In this document: positions 1 to 5,496 of the stretch, piece after piece
Position numbering within the stretch: the stretch's first letter is position 1
Layout of the letters: each line of letters starts with the position of its first letter
DNA from: Alphaproteobacteria bacterium
GTDB taxonomy: Bacteria > Pseudomonadota > Alphaproteobacteria > Sphingomonadales > Sphingomonadaceae
Direction: 5' to 3'
NCBI GenBank assembly: GCA_018828205.1
Contig: JAHJWA010000083.1
Span: 1-9,144, forward strand
DNA: 9,144 bases
Made by a program: the position numbers and the translations under genes
The notes under the pieces: model-generated
Seen by the model: the letters and a program-made list of their open reading frames with translations, nothing else
The model's database searches: none
Told to the model about the DNA's origin: nothing

Positions 1-950
1 CCGCGCACAAGATCGCCCCGGCGCTCGCGGTCGGCTGCCCCTTCGTGCTCAAGCCCGCCAGCAAGACCCCGCTCGGCGCGCTGATCATCGGCGAGGTGCT
101 GGCCGAGACCGATCTGCCCGAGGGCGCCTTCTCGATCCTGCCCGCCAGCCGCGACGGCGCCGACATCTTCACCACCGACGAGCGGCTCAAGCTGCTCTCC
201 TCCACCGGCTCGGGCGAGGTCGGCTGGGATTTGAAAGCGCGCGCGGGCAAGAAGAAGGTCGTGCTCGAACTGGGCGGCAACGCCGCGGTGGTGATCGACG
301 AGGATGCCGATCTCGAGGATGCGGTCGACCGGGTGATCACCGGCGCCTTCTACCAGTCGGGGCAGAGCTGCATCAGCGTCCAGCGGATCCTGATCCACGC
401 CAAGGTCTATGACGCGTTCCGCGGGCTTCTGGTCGAGCGCGCCAGAAAGCTGGTCGCGGGCGATCCCAAGGACCGCGACACCTTCATCGGGCCGATGATC
501 GACGATGGCGAGGCCGAGCGGCTCGAGAGCTGGATCGACGAGGCGGTGGACGGCGGCGCGGATCTGCTGTGCGGCGGCGGGCGCGAGGGGCGGATGCTCG
601 AGGCGACGCTGCTCGAGAATGTCGACAAGGCCGCCAGGGTGGTCAATGAGGAGGCCTTCGGCCCGGTCGCGGTGCTGATGAAGTTCGACGATTTCGATGC
701 CGCGCTCAAAGAGGTCAACCGCAGCGAATTCGGGCTGCAGGCGGGCATCTTCACCCGCGATCTGTTCAAGGTGCTCGACGCCTGGGACCGGGTCGAATGC
801 GGCGGGATCTGCATCAATGAAGTGCCCAGCTTCCGCGTCGACTCCATGCCCTATGGCGGGGTCAAGAATTCCGGGCTGGGGCGTGAGGGCGTTCGCTTCG
901 CGATGGAGGACATGACCGAGATCCGCAGCCTGGTGATCCGCCGGACCTGA
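1..950 (+). CDS. Aldehyde dehydrogenase family protein, 5'-truncated by the window edge
   Basis: C-terminal part of an NAD(P)+-dependent aldehyde dehydrogenase, which oxidises an aldehyde to the carboxylic acid in the cytosol. The reading frame is open from base 3; about 315 residues are visible of a family length near 480, so the N-terminus lies upstream. Visible family landmarks, in order, are KIAPALAVG and VLKPASKTP (cofactor-binding region), STGSGEVG (nucleotide-binding loop), the general-base Glu in LELGG (codon 267-269), the nucleophilic Cys in GQSC (codon 369-371), NEEAFGPV, and a terminal PYGGVKNSGLGREG. A GTG at 45 is an internal Val, not the start, because the family sequence continues before it. 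The PSFRVDSMPYGG ending resembles the lactaldehyde/phosphonoacetaldehyde-like ALDH branch, but the substrate cannot be assigned. It is convergent with the next gene, with 38 bases between the stops. Confidence 0.95.
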   Translation, partial: AHKIAPALAVGCPFVLKPASKTPLGALIIGEVLAETDLPEGAFSILPASRDGADIFTTDERLKLLSSTGSGEVGWDLKARAGKKKVVLELGGNAAVVIDEDADLEDAVDRVITGAFYQSGQSCISVQRILIHAKVYDAFRGLLVERARKLVAGDPKDRDTFIGPMIDDGEAERLESWIDEAVDGGADLLCGGGREGRMLEATLLENVDKAARVVNEEAFGPVAVLMKFDDFDAALKEVNRSEFGLQAGIFTRDLFKVLDAWDRVECGGICINEVPSFRVDSMPYGGVKNSGLGREGVRFAMEDMTEIRSLVIRRT

Positions 951-988
951 CGCTGCGAAGAGGGCGAGGGCCAGGACGAAGACCGGGC

Positions 989-1345
989 TCACGCCTCCTC
1001 CAGCAGCAGCAGTTCGCAGGTCACCAGCAGCTGCGGTTCGGGCAGCAGGCGATGCTCGACCTCGCACACCGTGGCATCGGCGACCAATTGACCGGGGATC
1101 GCGAATTCGTGCTCGGGGAGCGCGGCGATCAGCCGCTCGCCCGCCGCCACCGCCGCGGGCCCGGCAAAACGCAGCGAGATCCTGTGCCTGGTGCCCGCGA
1201 AGGTGATGCTGGCCCAGGCCGTCTCGCGGTGGAGCAGCACCTCGCCGCGCCGTTCGGCGAGCGTCAGCAGCGCCTCGCGCAGCCGGTCCGTCGTGGAACG
1301 CCGCGCGGGCCTGGACGGAGGGGGCGGGGCAAGCTCACTCGCCAT
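989..1345 (-). CDS. Conserved-looking hypothetical protein, 118 aa, second gene of a leftward cassette
   Basis: I do not recognise a characterised family. The 118-residue product has a Pro/Arg/Ser-rich, probably disordered N-terminus (1-20), then an amphipathic helix (about 20-33). A compact alpha/beta-looking body follows, with WASITFAGTRHRISLRF as two likely strands, the helical AAVAAGERLIAALPEHEF, and an acidic, Leu-rich end (LLVTCELLLLEEA). No signal peptide or membrane span is evident. The ATG at 1345 is preceded by a perfect AAGGAGG Shine-Dalgarno at 1352-1358 with six-base spacing, which strongly supports translation and this start. The first 11 bases overlap the 3' end of the upstream 65-residue gene, so the two are almost certainly cotranscribed and translationally coupled. 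A role linked to the neighbouring regulator genes is inference from position only. Confidence 0.8.
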   Translation of the reverse strand: MASELAPPPPSRPARRSTTDRLREALLTLAERRGEVLLHRETAWASITFAGTRHRISLRFAGPAAVAAGERLIAALPEHEFAIPGQLVADATVCEVEHRLLPEPQLLVTCELLLLEEA

Positions 1346-1532
1346 GCGCTGCCTCCTTCCCGGCGCGGTAGCCCTCCATGAAGGACAGCACCCGCGCCGC
1401 CATGAAGCCGCGCGGCTCGCGGCCCATCCTGAGATCGAGCACGAAGCGCGGATCGTTGGCCGCGAGCCGCCCGAGCTTGGTGGCGGGCATCTCCTGCTCG
1501 CGGAGGAATTTTTCGACGGATCGGATCAGCAT
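1335..1532 (-). CDS. Small XRE-like helix-turn-helix protein, 65 aa, first gene of the leftward cassette
   Basis: A 65-residue, soluble, basic protein. Residues 3-13 form a predicted helix (IRSVEKFLREQ), followed by MPATKLGRLAANDPRFVLDLRMGREP (15-40). That segment has the spacing of a two-helix XRE-type helix-turn-helix: the positioning helix around TKLGRLAA and the recognition helix around PRFVLDLRMGR. A closing helix (AARVLSFMEGYRAG) follows. The frame stays open upstream to a TTG at 1595, but the ATG at 1532 is preferred. It has a GAGGGAG Shine-Dalgarno a few bases upstream, and the extra 21 residues look like untranslated leader. The stop overlaps the start of the 118-residue gene by 11 bases. 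DNA binding is inferred from the pattern; the target is unknown. A perfect SOS-type direct repeat lies 34 bases upstream of the start codon. Confidence 0.78.
   Translation of the reverse strand: MLIRSVEKFLREQEMPATKLGRLAANDPRFVLDLRMGREPRGFMAARVLSFMEGYRAGKEAAHGE
1352..1358 (-). promoter_or_regulatory. Perfect Shine-Dalgarno for the 118-aa gene
   Basis: On the minus strand the bases read AAGGAGG and end six bases before the ATG at 1345. The site lies inside the 3' end of the upstream 65-residue gene. It decides the start codon and is the strongest ribosome binding site noticed in the window. Confidence 0.85.
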
Positions 1533-1566
1533 GGCACTCCCTCGGGCTTGGCGATTCGCTGGCTTC

Positions 1567-1581
1567 GTTCGCCATTTGTTC
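1567..1581 (-). promoter_or_regulatory. Candidate alphaproteobacterial SOS box (LexA operator), GTTC-N7-GTTC
   Basis: The + strand shows GTTC, seven bases, GTTC. On the minus strand this is GAAC-N7-GAAC, the direct-repeat operator described for LexA in alphaproteobacteria such as Rhodobacter and Caulobacter. It sits 34 bases upstream of the leftward 65-residue gene, where a core promoter would lie. It is also 15 bases upstream of the predicted -35 of the rightward S24 gene, so leftward control is more likely. The match is exact, but the motif has only eight fixed bases. LexA binding is inference. Confidence 0.5.
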
Positions 1582-1596
1582 CAGCCGAAATCCAAC

Positions 1597-1624
1597 TTGT
1601 CTAGGAAAAATCCTATGGTATAGG
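1597..1624 (+). promoter_or_regulatory. Predicted promoter of the S24 repressor gene
   Basis: A TTGTCT -35-like hexamer at 1597-1602 and a TATAGG -10-like hexamer at 1619-1624 are separated by 16 bases. Transcription would begin near 1631, giving a leader of about 36 bases before the GTG start. The -10 is only a partial match, so this is a prediction. The half-site cluster at 1602-1625 lies across it, as expected for an autoregulated repressor. Confidence 0.4.
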
Positions 1625-1625
1625 A
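1602..1625. promoter_or_regulatory. Candidate repressor operator: three TAGGA/TCCTA half-sites forming two overlapping inverted repeats
   Basis: TAGGA (1602-1606), an AAAA spacer, and TCCTA (1611-1615) form one perfect 5-bp inverted repeat. TCCTAT (1611-1616), GGT, and ATAGGA (1620-1625) form a second with perfect 6-bp arms sharing the middle half-site. The outer copies also form a TAGGAAA direct repeat 19 bases apart. The AT-rich cluster stands out from its GC-rich surroundings. By analogy with CI-type repressors it is the probable autoregulatory operator of the adjacent S24 gene; binding is inferred. Confidence 0.5.
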
Positions 1626-1654
1626 AATGTCGATGTCGCATTCGACAAAGCGTC

Positions 1655-1660
1655 GAGGAA
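1655..1660 (+). promoter_or_regulatory. Shine-Dalgarno deciding the GTG start of the S24 gene
   Basis: GAGGAA ends six bases before the GTG at 1667. The ATGs at 1627, 1633 and 1665 are in other frames, so this site supports the GTG as the initiator. Confidence 0.7.
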
Positions 1661-1666
1661 CAGCAT

Positions 1667-2317
1667 GTGGTCGAAATTCAGGATGACGCCGGACCCGAGC
1701 GTGCCCGGCTGCTCGAACTGGCGCGGGCCAGCCGCGCCAGCCTGGCCTCGCTCTCGGCGATGCTCGGCCGCAACCCGAGCTATCTCCAGCAATTCGTCCG
1801 CAAGGGTTCGCCCCGCCGGCTCGAGGAGCGCGACCGCCAGCGGCTGGCGGAATTCTTCGGGGTTCCGGAAACCGAACTGGGCGCGCCGGGGCGTGGTTTC
1901 CCGCGCGGTTCGGCGGAGGAATTCCTCGCCGTGCCGCGGCTGCCGCTCGATGCCTCGGCGGGACCGGGCGCGGTCGGGTCGGAGGAAATTTCCCTCGACA
2001 GCTTCCGTTTCTCGCGCCGCTGGCTGCGCGAGATGGGGCTCGAGGGCGCAGACCTCTCCGCGATCCGGGTCGAGGGCGATTCGATGGAACCGGTGCTGCG
2101 CAGCGGCGACGAGATCTTCGTCGATCGCAACAAGCGCGCCGGCGAAGGCATCCACGTCGTCCGCATTGGCGACGCGCTCCATGTCAAACAGGTTCAGGCC
2201 AGCGCTCCCGACCGCATCAAGCTCGTCAGCGCCAACGAGGCCTATCCCCCGATCGAACTGGCGCGCGGGGAGGTCGAGGTGATCGGCCGCGTGGTGTGGA
2301 AGGGCGGGCGGATCTGA
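1667..2317 (+). CDS. S24-family (CI/LexA-like) repressor-protease with XRE-type N-terminal helix-turn-helix, 216 aa
   Basis: A transcriptional repressor with a self-cleaving serine/lysine peptidase domain. Residues about 11-72 form a helical DNA-binding domain (SLASLSAMLGRNPSYLQQFVRKG contains the helix-turn-helix), ending in EFFGVPETELG. The linker (73-90) leads to the S24 fold: an Ala98-Gly99 pair in DASAGPG at the usual cleavage-site position, the nucleophile Ser139 in VEGDSMEP, GDEIFVD, and the general base Lys174 in DALHVKQV. The Ser-Lys spacing of 35 is close to LexA's 37. The start is GTG at 1667, with GAGGAA six bases upstream and no in-frame ATG nearby. It is not canonical LexA, since the N-terminus is XRE-like rather than LexA's winged helix. 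It is divergent from the small-protein cassette and probably autoregulated through half-sites at 1602-1625. RecA-stimulated cleavage is possible but unproven. Confidence 0.9.
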   Translation: MVEIQDDAGPERARLLELARASRASLASLSAMLGRNPSYLQQFVRKGSPRRLEERDRQRLAEFFGVPETELGAPGRGFPRGSAEEFLAVPRLPLDASAGPGAVGSEEISLDSFRFSRRWLREMGLEGADLSAIRVEGDSMEPVLRSGDEIFVDRNKRAGEGIHVVRIGDALHVKQVQASAPDRIKLVSANEAYPPIELARGEVEVIGRVVWKGGRI

Positions 2318-2434
2318 ACGCCGCAGGGACCATCGGTCGCCAGACCAGCCGGAACGATCCCGGCGGGCCCTCGTAACCTAGGTATCCGACTCGCGGGGTG
2401 GGCGCGCGAGAACCCTTGCCTGAGGACCATCGCC

Positions 2435-2827
2435 ATGAAGATTTTCTCCATCCCTGCCGCCCTTCCGGCCATCGCCGCCGCCACCGTCATGCTCGGCGGA
2501 TGCACATCCTACGGCTCGGACCCGCTCGGCGGAATTTTTGGCGGCGATCCCTATCGCGGCGACGAATATCGCGGCGGCCGCTATGGCGCCGATCCCCGCA
2601 CCGATGCCTATGGGACGGGTTACCGCAATGATTTCGAACGCGACGCCTTCAACGCCTGCGGGCAGCAGGCGACGCGCTATGGCCGGGTTGCGATCGACCG
2701 GGTCGACCAGGTCAACCGCGACTCGGTGCGCGTGATCGGCCGGACCGATTCGCGCGATCGCCGCAGCGACGAGTTCGCCTGCACCTTCCGCAGCGACGGA
2801 CGGGTGATCGACTTCCGCGTCTATTGA
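2435..2827 (+). CDS. Putative small lipoprotein, 130 aa
   Basis: The N-terminus MKIF, a hydrophobic stretch (5-20), and LGGC with Cys23 form a lipoprotein signal peptide with a lipobox. The mature protein should therefore be lipidated at Cys23 and anchored in the envelope, probably the outer membrane because Thr-Ser rather than Asp follows the Cys. Residues 24-66 are a Gly/Tyr/Asp/Arg-rich low-complexity linker. Residues 67-130 form a small domain beginning NDFERDAFNACGQQA, with two cysteines (in NACGQ and FACTF) that could form a disulfide in the periplasm, and ending in alternating strands (FRSDGRVIDFRVY). The ATG at 2435 has GAGGA at 2422-2426. I do not recognise a functional family. The stop overlaps a potential TTG start of the next gene, but that TTG is not the preferred start. 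Confidence 0.85.
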   Translation: MKIFSIPAALPAIAAATVMLGGCTSYGSDPLGGIFGGDPYRGDEYRGGRYGADPRTDAYGTGYRNDFERDAFNACGQQATRYGRVAIDRVDQVNRDSVRVIGRTDSRDRRSDEFACTFRSDGRVIDFRVY

Positions 2828-2907
2828 GCGCGTTCGGGCGGGGGGGCCGCAATCGCTTCCCGCGCCGCCCGTTGCAAAGCCTGCGCGGCTCCGCCATCTC
2901 AGCGGAT

Positions 2908-3588
2908 ATGACCGACCTTCCCAGCCAGACCGCCCCCACGCCCCCGATGAAGGCCGGCATCGTCCCGGTGACGCCGCTGCAGCAGAACTGTTCGCTGATC
3001 TGGTGCACCGCCACCAACAGGGGTGCGCTGATCGATCCCGGCGGCGATCTCGACAAGCTCAAGGCGGCGGTGAAGCAGACCGGGGTGGAGCTGGAGAAAA
3101 TCCTTATCACCCATGGTCATATCGACCATTGCGGCGAGGCGGGGATCCTCGCCAAGGAGCTTGGCCTGCCGATCGAGGGACCGCATGAGGCCGACCGCTT
3201 CTGGATCGACCGGCTCGGCGAGGACGGCAAGAAATACGGCGTCAACGGCCAGGTGTTCGAGCCCGACCGCTGGCTGGCCGATGGCGACACCGTGACCGTG
3301 GGCGAGCTGGTGCTCGAGGTCTTCCACTGCCCCGGCCACACCCCCGGTCATGTCGTGTTCTTCCACCGCCCGAGCAAATTCGCGGTGGTCGGCGATGTCC
3401 TGTTCCAGGGCAGTATCGGGCGGACCGATTTTCCGCTGGGCAATCACCAGGATCTGATCGACGCGATCACGGGCAAATTGTGGCCGCTGGGCGACGACGT
3501 CACCTTCATCCCGGGTCACGGCCCGACCAGCACCTTCGGCCAGGAACGCAAGACCAACGCCTTCGTGAGCGATTACGCGCTGGCATGA
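2908..3588 (+). CDS. gloC: YcbL/GloC-type metallo-beta-lactamase-fold hydrolase (glyoxalase II-like)
   Basis: A cytosolic binuclear metal hydrolase expected to cleave S-D-lactoylglutathione-type thioesters to D-lactate and glutathione, completing methylglyoxal detoxification. The sequence closely follows Escherichia coli YcbL (GloC) throughout: IVPVTPLQQNCSLIWC near the start, IDPGGD, the HGHIDH metal motif (His69, His71, Asp73, His74), FHCPGHTPGH (His144), VGDVLFQGSIGRTDFP (Asp163), and TFIPGHGPTSTFGQER (His204). All metal ligands are present. The 226-residue length fits this short type, which lacks the C-terminal substrate domain of classic GloB. The ATG at 2908 was chosen; ATG 2947, just before the conserved part, is the alternative. 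The frame is open back to a TTG at 2824, but that extension is Arg-rich and unlike the family. It is convergent with the MAPEG gene, with seven bases between. Confidence 0.92.
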   Translation: MTDLPSQTAPTPPMKAGIVPVTPLQQNCSLIWCTATNRGALIDPGGDLDKLKAAVKQTGVELEKILITHGHIDHCGEAGILAKELGLPIEGPHEADRFWIDRLGEDGKKYGVNGQVFEPDRWLADGDTVTVGELVLEVFHCPGHTPGHVVFFHRPSKFAVVGDVLFQGSIGRTDFPLGNHQDLIDAITGKLWPLGDDVTFIPGHGPTSTFGQERKTNAFVSDYALA

Positions 3589-3595
3589 GCGCCGG

Positions 3596-4003
3596 CTAGA
3601 TTACCCGCAGCGCCACCAGCGTCGCAGCGATCGCCAGCCCGAGCAGGGTGAGCATGGTCACCCCGGTACCGATCCTGCGCGGCAGGGTGGGGGTTTCTCC
3701 ATCCATGCCCACGCCATGCGCCAGCCGCCCGAGCATATAGGCCGCCGCGACGAAGGCGAGCCACTGGCCGCCTCTGCCCGCCAGCTCGATCCCGGCGATC
3801 AGCACCAGCACGAATCCGGTGTTCTCGACGAAATTGAGCTGCGCGCGCATCCGCCGGGTGAGCGGCCCGCCGGCATCGTCGCCGTGGACCAGCCCGGTCG
3901 CGCCGCGCATCTGTCCGACCCTTATCGCCAGCCACAAGTTGATCAGGGCCGCCGCCGCCGCTGCGGTCAGCGTGACCGGGAGAAAGATCGTCGTGTCGTC
4001 CAT
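3596..4003 (-). CDS. MAPEG-family integral membrane protein, 135 aa
   Basis: A member of the MAPEG superfamily (membrane-associated proteins in eicosanoid and glutathione metabolism), small four-helix inner-membrane proteins, some with glutathione transferase or peroxidase activity. Predicted membrane helices lie at about 6-28, 56-76, 80-100 and 112-133. The family motif RRMRAQLNFVENTGFVLVL, after the first cytosolic loop, matches the MAPEG consensus of an Arg-x-Gln-x-Asn-x-x-Glu-Asn pattern. It ends seven bases from the convergent gloC stop. It is divergent from rpmF across a 226-base shared upstream region. Proximity to a glutathione-thioester hydrolase is suggestive of thiol chemistry, but the genes are convergent and a functional link is not shown. 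The bacterial substrate is unknown. The ATG at 4003 has only a weak, distant AAGGG ribosome-binding site. Confidence 0.88.
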   Translation of the reverse strand: MDDTTIFLPVTLTAAAAAALINLWLAIRVGQMRGATGLVHGDDAGGPLTRRMRAQLNFVENTGFVLVLIAGIELAGRGGQWLAFVAAAYMLGRLAHGVGMDGETPTLPRRIGTGVTMLTLLGLAIAATLVALRVI

Positions 4004-4086
4004 GATGCTCTGGCCCTTCTGTCGTCTCGTCGGGGGTAGCCGGACCGGTCACGGCGGACAACGCTCGCAGGCTCGTCATCAACCGC

Positions 4087-4114
4087 TTGCACATGCGCGA
4101 AATCTGGTTATAGC
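4087..4114 (+). promoter_or_regulatory. Predicted sigma-70 promoter of the rpmF operon
   Basis: TTGCAC at 4087-4092, a 16-base spacer, and TATAGC at 4109-4114 make the best promoter-like pair seen in the window. Transcription would start near 4121, leaving a leader of about 110 bases before rpmF. The pair lies in the 226-base gap (4004-4229) between the divergent MAPEG gene and rpmF. I saw no convincing promoter for the MAPEG direction in that gap. Confidence 0.55.
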
Positions 4115-4151
4115 GCGCTTCTTCACCGTCACAGGTTGGATTTTCTGTCTG

Positions 4152-4167
4152 ACGCACACTTGTGCGT
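4152..4167 (+). promoter_or_regulatory. Inverted repeat in the rpmF leader
   Basis: ACGCACA (4152-4158) and TGTGCGT (4161-4167) are perfect 7-bp arms separated by CT, about 60 bases upstream of rpmF and downstream of the predicted promoter. No T-run follows, so it is not a standard terminator. With a two-base spacer it suits a dimeric protein operator better than an RNA hairpin, though in RNA the inner pairs could open to form a loop. Function unknown. Confidence 0.4.
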
Positions 4168-4229
4168 TGCCGGACCGTCCTCTAGGGCGGCCGCCAACCA
4201 TTTAGATTTGTTGAGGAACAGGTGCCGCC

Positions 4230-4409
4230 ATGGCCGTCCCCAAAAGAAAAGTATCGCCCCACCGCCGCGGCAACCGCCGTTCGCATGATTCGCTCAAGGT
4301 CGAGGCTCATCACGAGTGTTCGAACTGCGGCGAATTGAAGCGCCCGCACAATCTTTGTGCGCATTGCGGGTATTACAACGGTCGCGAGATCGTCGCCGTC
4401 GGTCTCTGA
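4230..4409 (+). CDS. rpmF: 50S ribosomal protein L32
   Basis: A 59-residue protein of the large ribosomal subunit. The N-terminus MAVPKRKVSPHRRGNRRSHD is the hallmark of bacterial L32. Cys30, Cys33, Cys43 and Cys46 (ECSNC and LCAHC) form the zinc-binding four-cysteine type of L32, followed by GYYNGREIV. The ATG at 4230 is preceded by GAGGA (4213-4217) and AGGTG (4220-4224) as possible ribosome-binding sequences. It is the first gene of the cluster, 22 bases before plsX, an arrangement widely conserved in bacteria. Expression should be high and growth-rate linked. Retention of all four cysteines suggests no zinc-independent substitution in this copy. Confidence 0.97.
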   Translation: MAVPKRKVSPHRRGNRRSHDSLKVEAHHECSNCGELKRPHNLCAHCGYYNGREIVAVGL

Positions 4410-4431
4410 CCGTAACCAACCGGAGCACGTC

Positions 4432-5496
4432 ATGAATCTTCCGCGTATCGCCGTCGATGCGATGGGCGGCGATGAAGGCGTGCGCGTGATGGTGGAGGGC
4501 GCGGCGATCGCTCGCCGACGCCACGACCGCTTCAAATTCCTGCTCGTCGGCGACGAGGCCGTGATCAAGGCCGCGCTCGACAGCCATCCGGGCATGAGCG
4601 GCGCCTCCGAAATCCTTCACTGCGAGGATGTGGTCGGCGGCGACGAGAAGCCGAGCAAGGCGCTGCGTCGCGCCAAGACCACCAGCATGGGTCTCACCGT
4701 CAATGCGGTGAAGCAGGGCCTCGCGGGCGCCGCAGTCAGCGCCGGCAACACCGGCGCGCTGATGGCGATGAGCAAGCTCGCGCTGCGCACCATGCCCGGC
4801 CTCGACCGCCCCGCGCTCGCGGCGCTGCTTCCCACCCTTACCGATGACGACGTCATCATGCTCGACCTTGGCGCCAACAGCGAAGGCAATGCGCGCAATC
4901 TCGTGCAATTCGCGATCATGGGCGCCGCCTATTCGCGGATCGTCAGCGGCCGCGAGCGTCCGCGCGTGCGCCTGCTCAACATCGGGACCGAGGACAACAA
5001 GGGCACCGAGGACATCCAGGAGGCCGCCAACCGTCTGCGCGCCGCAACCGGGCTCGCGCTCGCTTTCGAGGGTTTCGTCGAGGCGGACAAGATCAACCGC
5101 GGCGAATGCGACGTGGTGGTGACCGACGGGTTTTCGGGCAATATCGCGCTCAAGGCGATCGAGGGGACGGCGCGTTTCGTCACCGATCTGCTCAAACAGG
5201 CCTTCTCCTCGTCGATCCGCTCGAAGGTCGGCTTTCTGGTCTCGCGCCCGGCGACCGAATTGCTGCGCCACCATCTCGACCCCAACAATCACAATGGCGC
5301 GGTCTTCCTCGGCCTCAACGGCGTGGTGGTGAAAAGCCACGGCAGCGCCAACGCCAAGGGCGTGGCCAATGCGGTCGAAGTCGCCGCGCGGCTGCTGGAG
5401 GACGACATCACCAACCGCATCACCCGCGATCTCGCCGAACTCGGCGATCTGGGCGGCAGTGGCAGCGCCGCGGCTTCGGGAACCGCAGCCACATGA
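4432..5496 (+). CDS. plsX: Phosphate acyltransferase PlsX
   Basis: A peripheral membrane enzyme that converts acyl-ACP and phosphate to acyl-phosphate, the donor used by PlsY to acylate glycerol-3-phosphate at the start of phospholipid synthesis. The 354-residue length is normal. Family signatures are IAVDAMGGDEG at the N-terminus, VGDEAVIKAAL, SAGNTGALMAMSK, LLNIGTEDNKGTE, VVTDGFSGNIALKAIEGT, and GAVFLGLNGVVVKSHGSAN near the end. The last 15 or so residues are a Gly/Ala/Ser-rich tail. The ATG at 4432 has GGAG six bases upstream; the frame is open further back into rpmF, but homology begins at this Met. The stop overlaps the fabH start as ATGA (5493-5496), implying translational coupling. Confidence 0.98.
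   Translation: MNLPRIAVDAMGGDEGVRVMVEGAAIARRRHDRFKFLLVGDEAVIKAALDSHPGMSGASEILHCEDVVGGDEKPSKALRRAKTTSMGLTVNAVKQGLAGAAVSAGNTGALMAMSKLALRTMPGLDRPALAALLPTLTDDDVIMLDLGANSEGNARNLVQFAIMGAAYSRIVSGRERPRVRLLNIGTEDNKGTEDIQEAANRLRAATGLALAFEGFVEADKINRGECDVVVTDGFSGNIALKAIEGTARFVTDLLKQAFSSSIRSKVGFLVSRPATELLRHHLDPNNHNGAVFLGLNGVVVKSHGSANAKGVANAVEVAARLLEDDITNRITRDLAELGDLGGSGSAAASGTAAT

Noticed and set aside
1335..1595. Longer version of the 65-aa protein starting at TTG 1595
   Set aside because: It would place the SOS-type box inside the coding region. ATG 1532 has a good GAGGGAG site and starts where the helix-turn-helix-like sequence begins.
1627..1686. 19-codon open frame in the leader of the S24 gene, overlapping its GTG start
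   Set aside because: No usable Shine-Dalgarno before ATG 1627 (AGGA is too close), and the peptide has no regulatory codon run; probably chance.
2824..2907. 28-residue N-terminal extension of GloC from a TTG overlapping the lipoprotein stop
   Set aside because: The extension is Arg/Gly-rich, has no Shine-Dalgarno, and is absent from the YcbL family.
3577..3592. GCGCT/AGCGC inverted repeat at the gloC stop as a bidirectional terminator
   Set aside because: Five-pair stem, no T-run, and common by chance at this GC content.
4294..5340. Long open frame on the minus strand opposite plsX
   Set aside because: It mirrors the codon-position GC bias of plsX. The translation is His/Ala/Arg-rich with no recognisable family, and plsX is certain.
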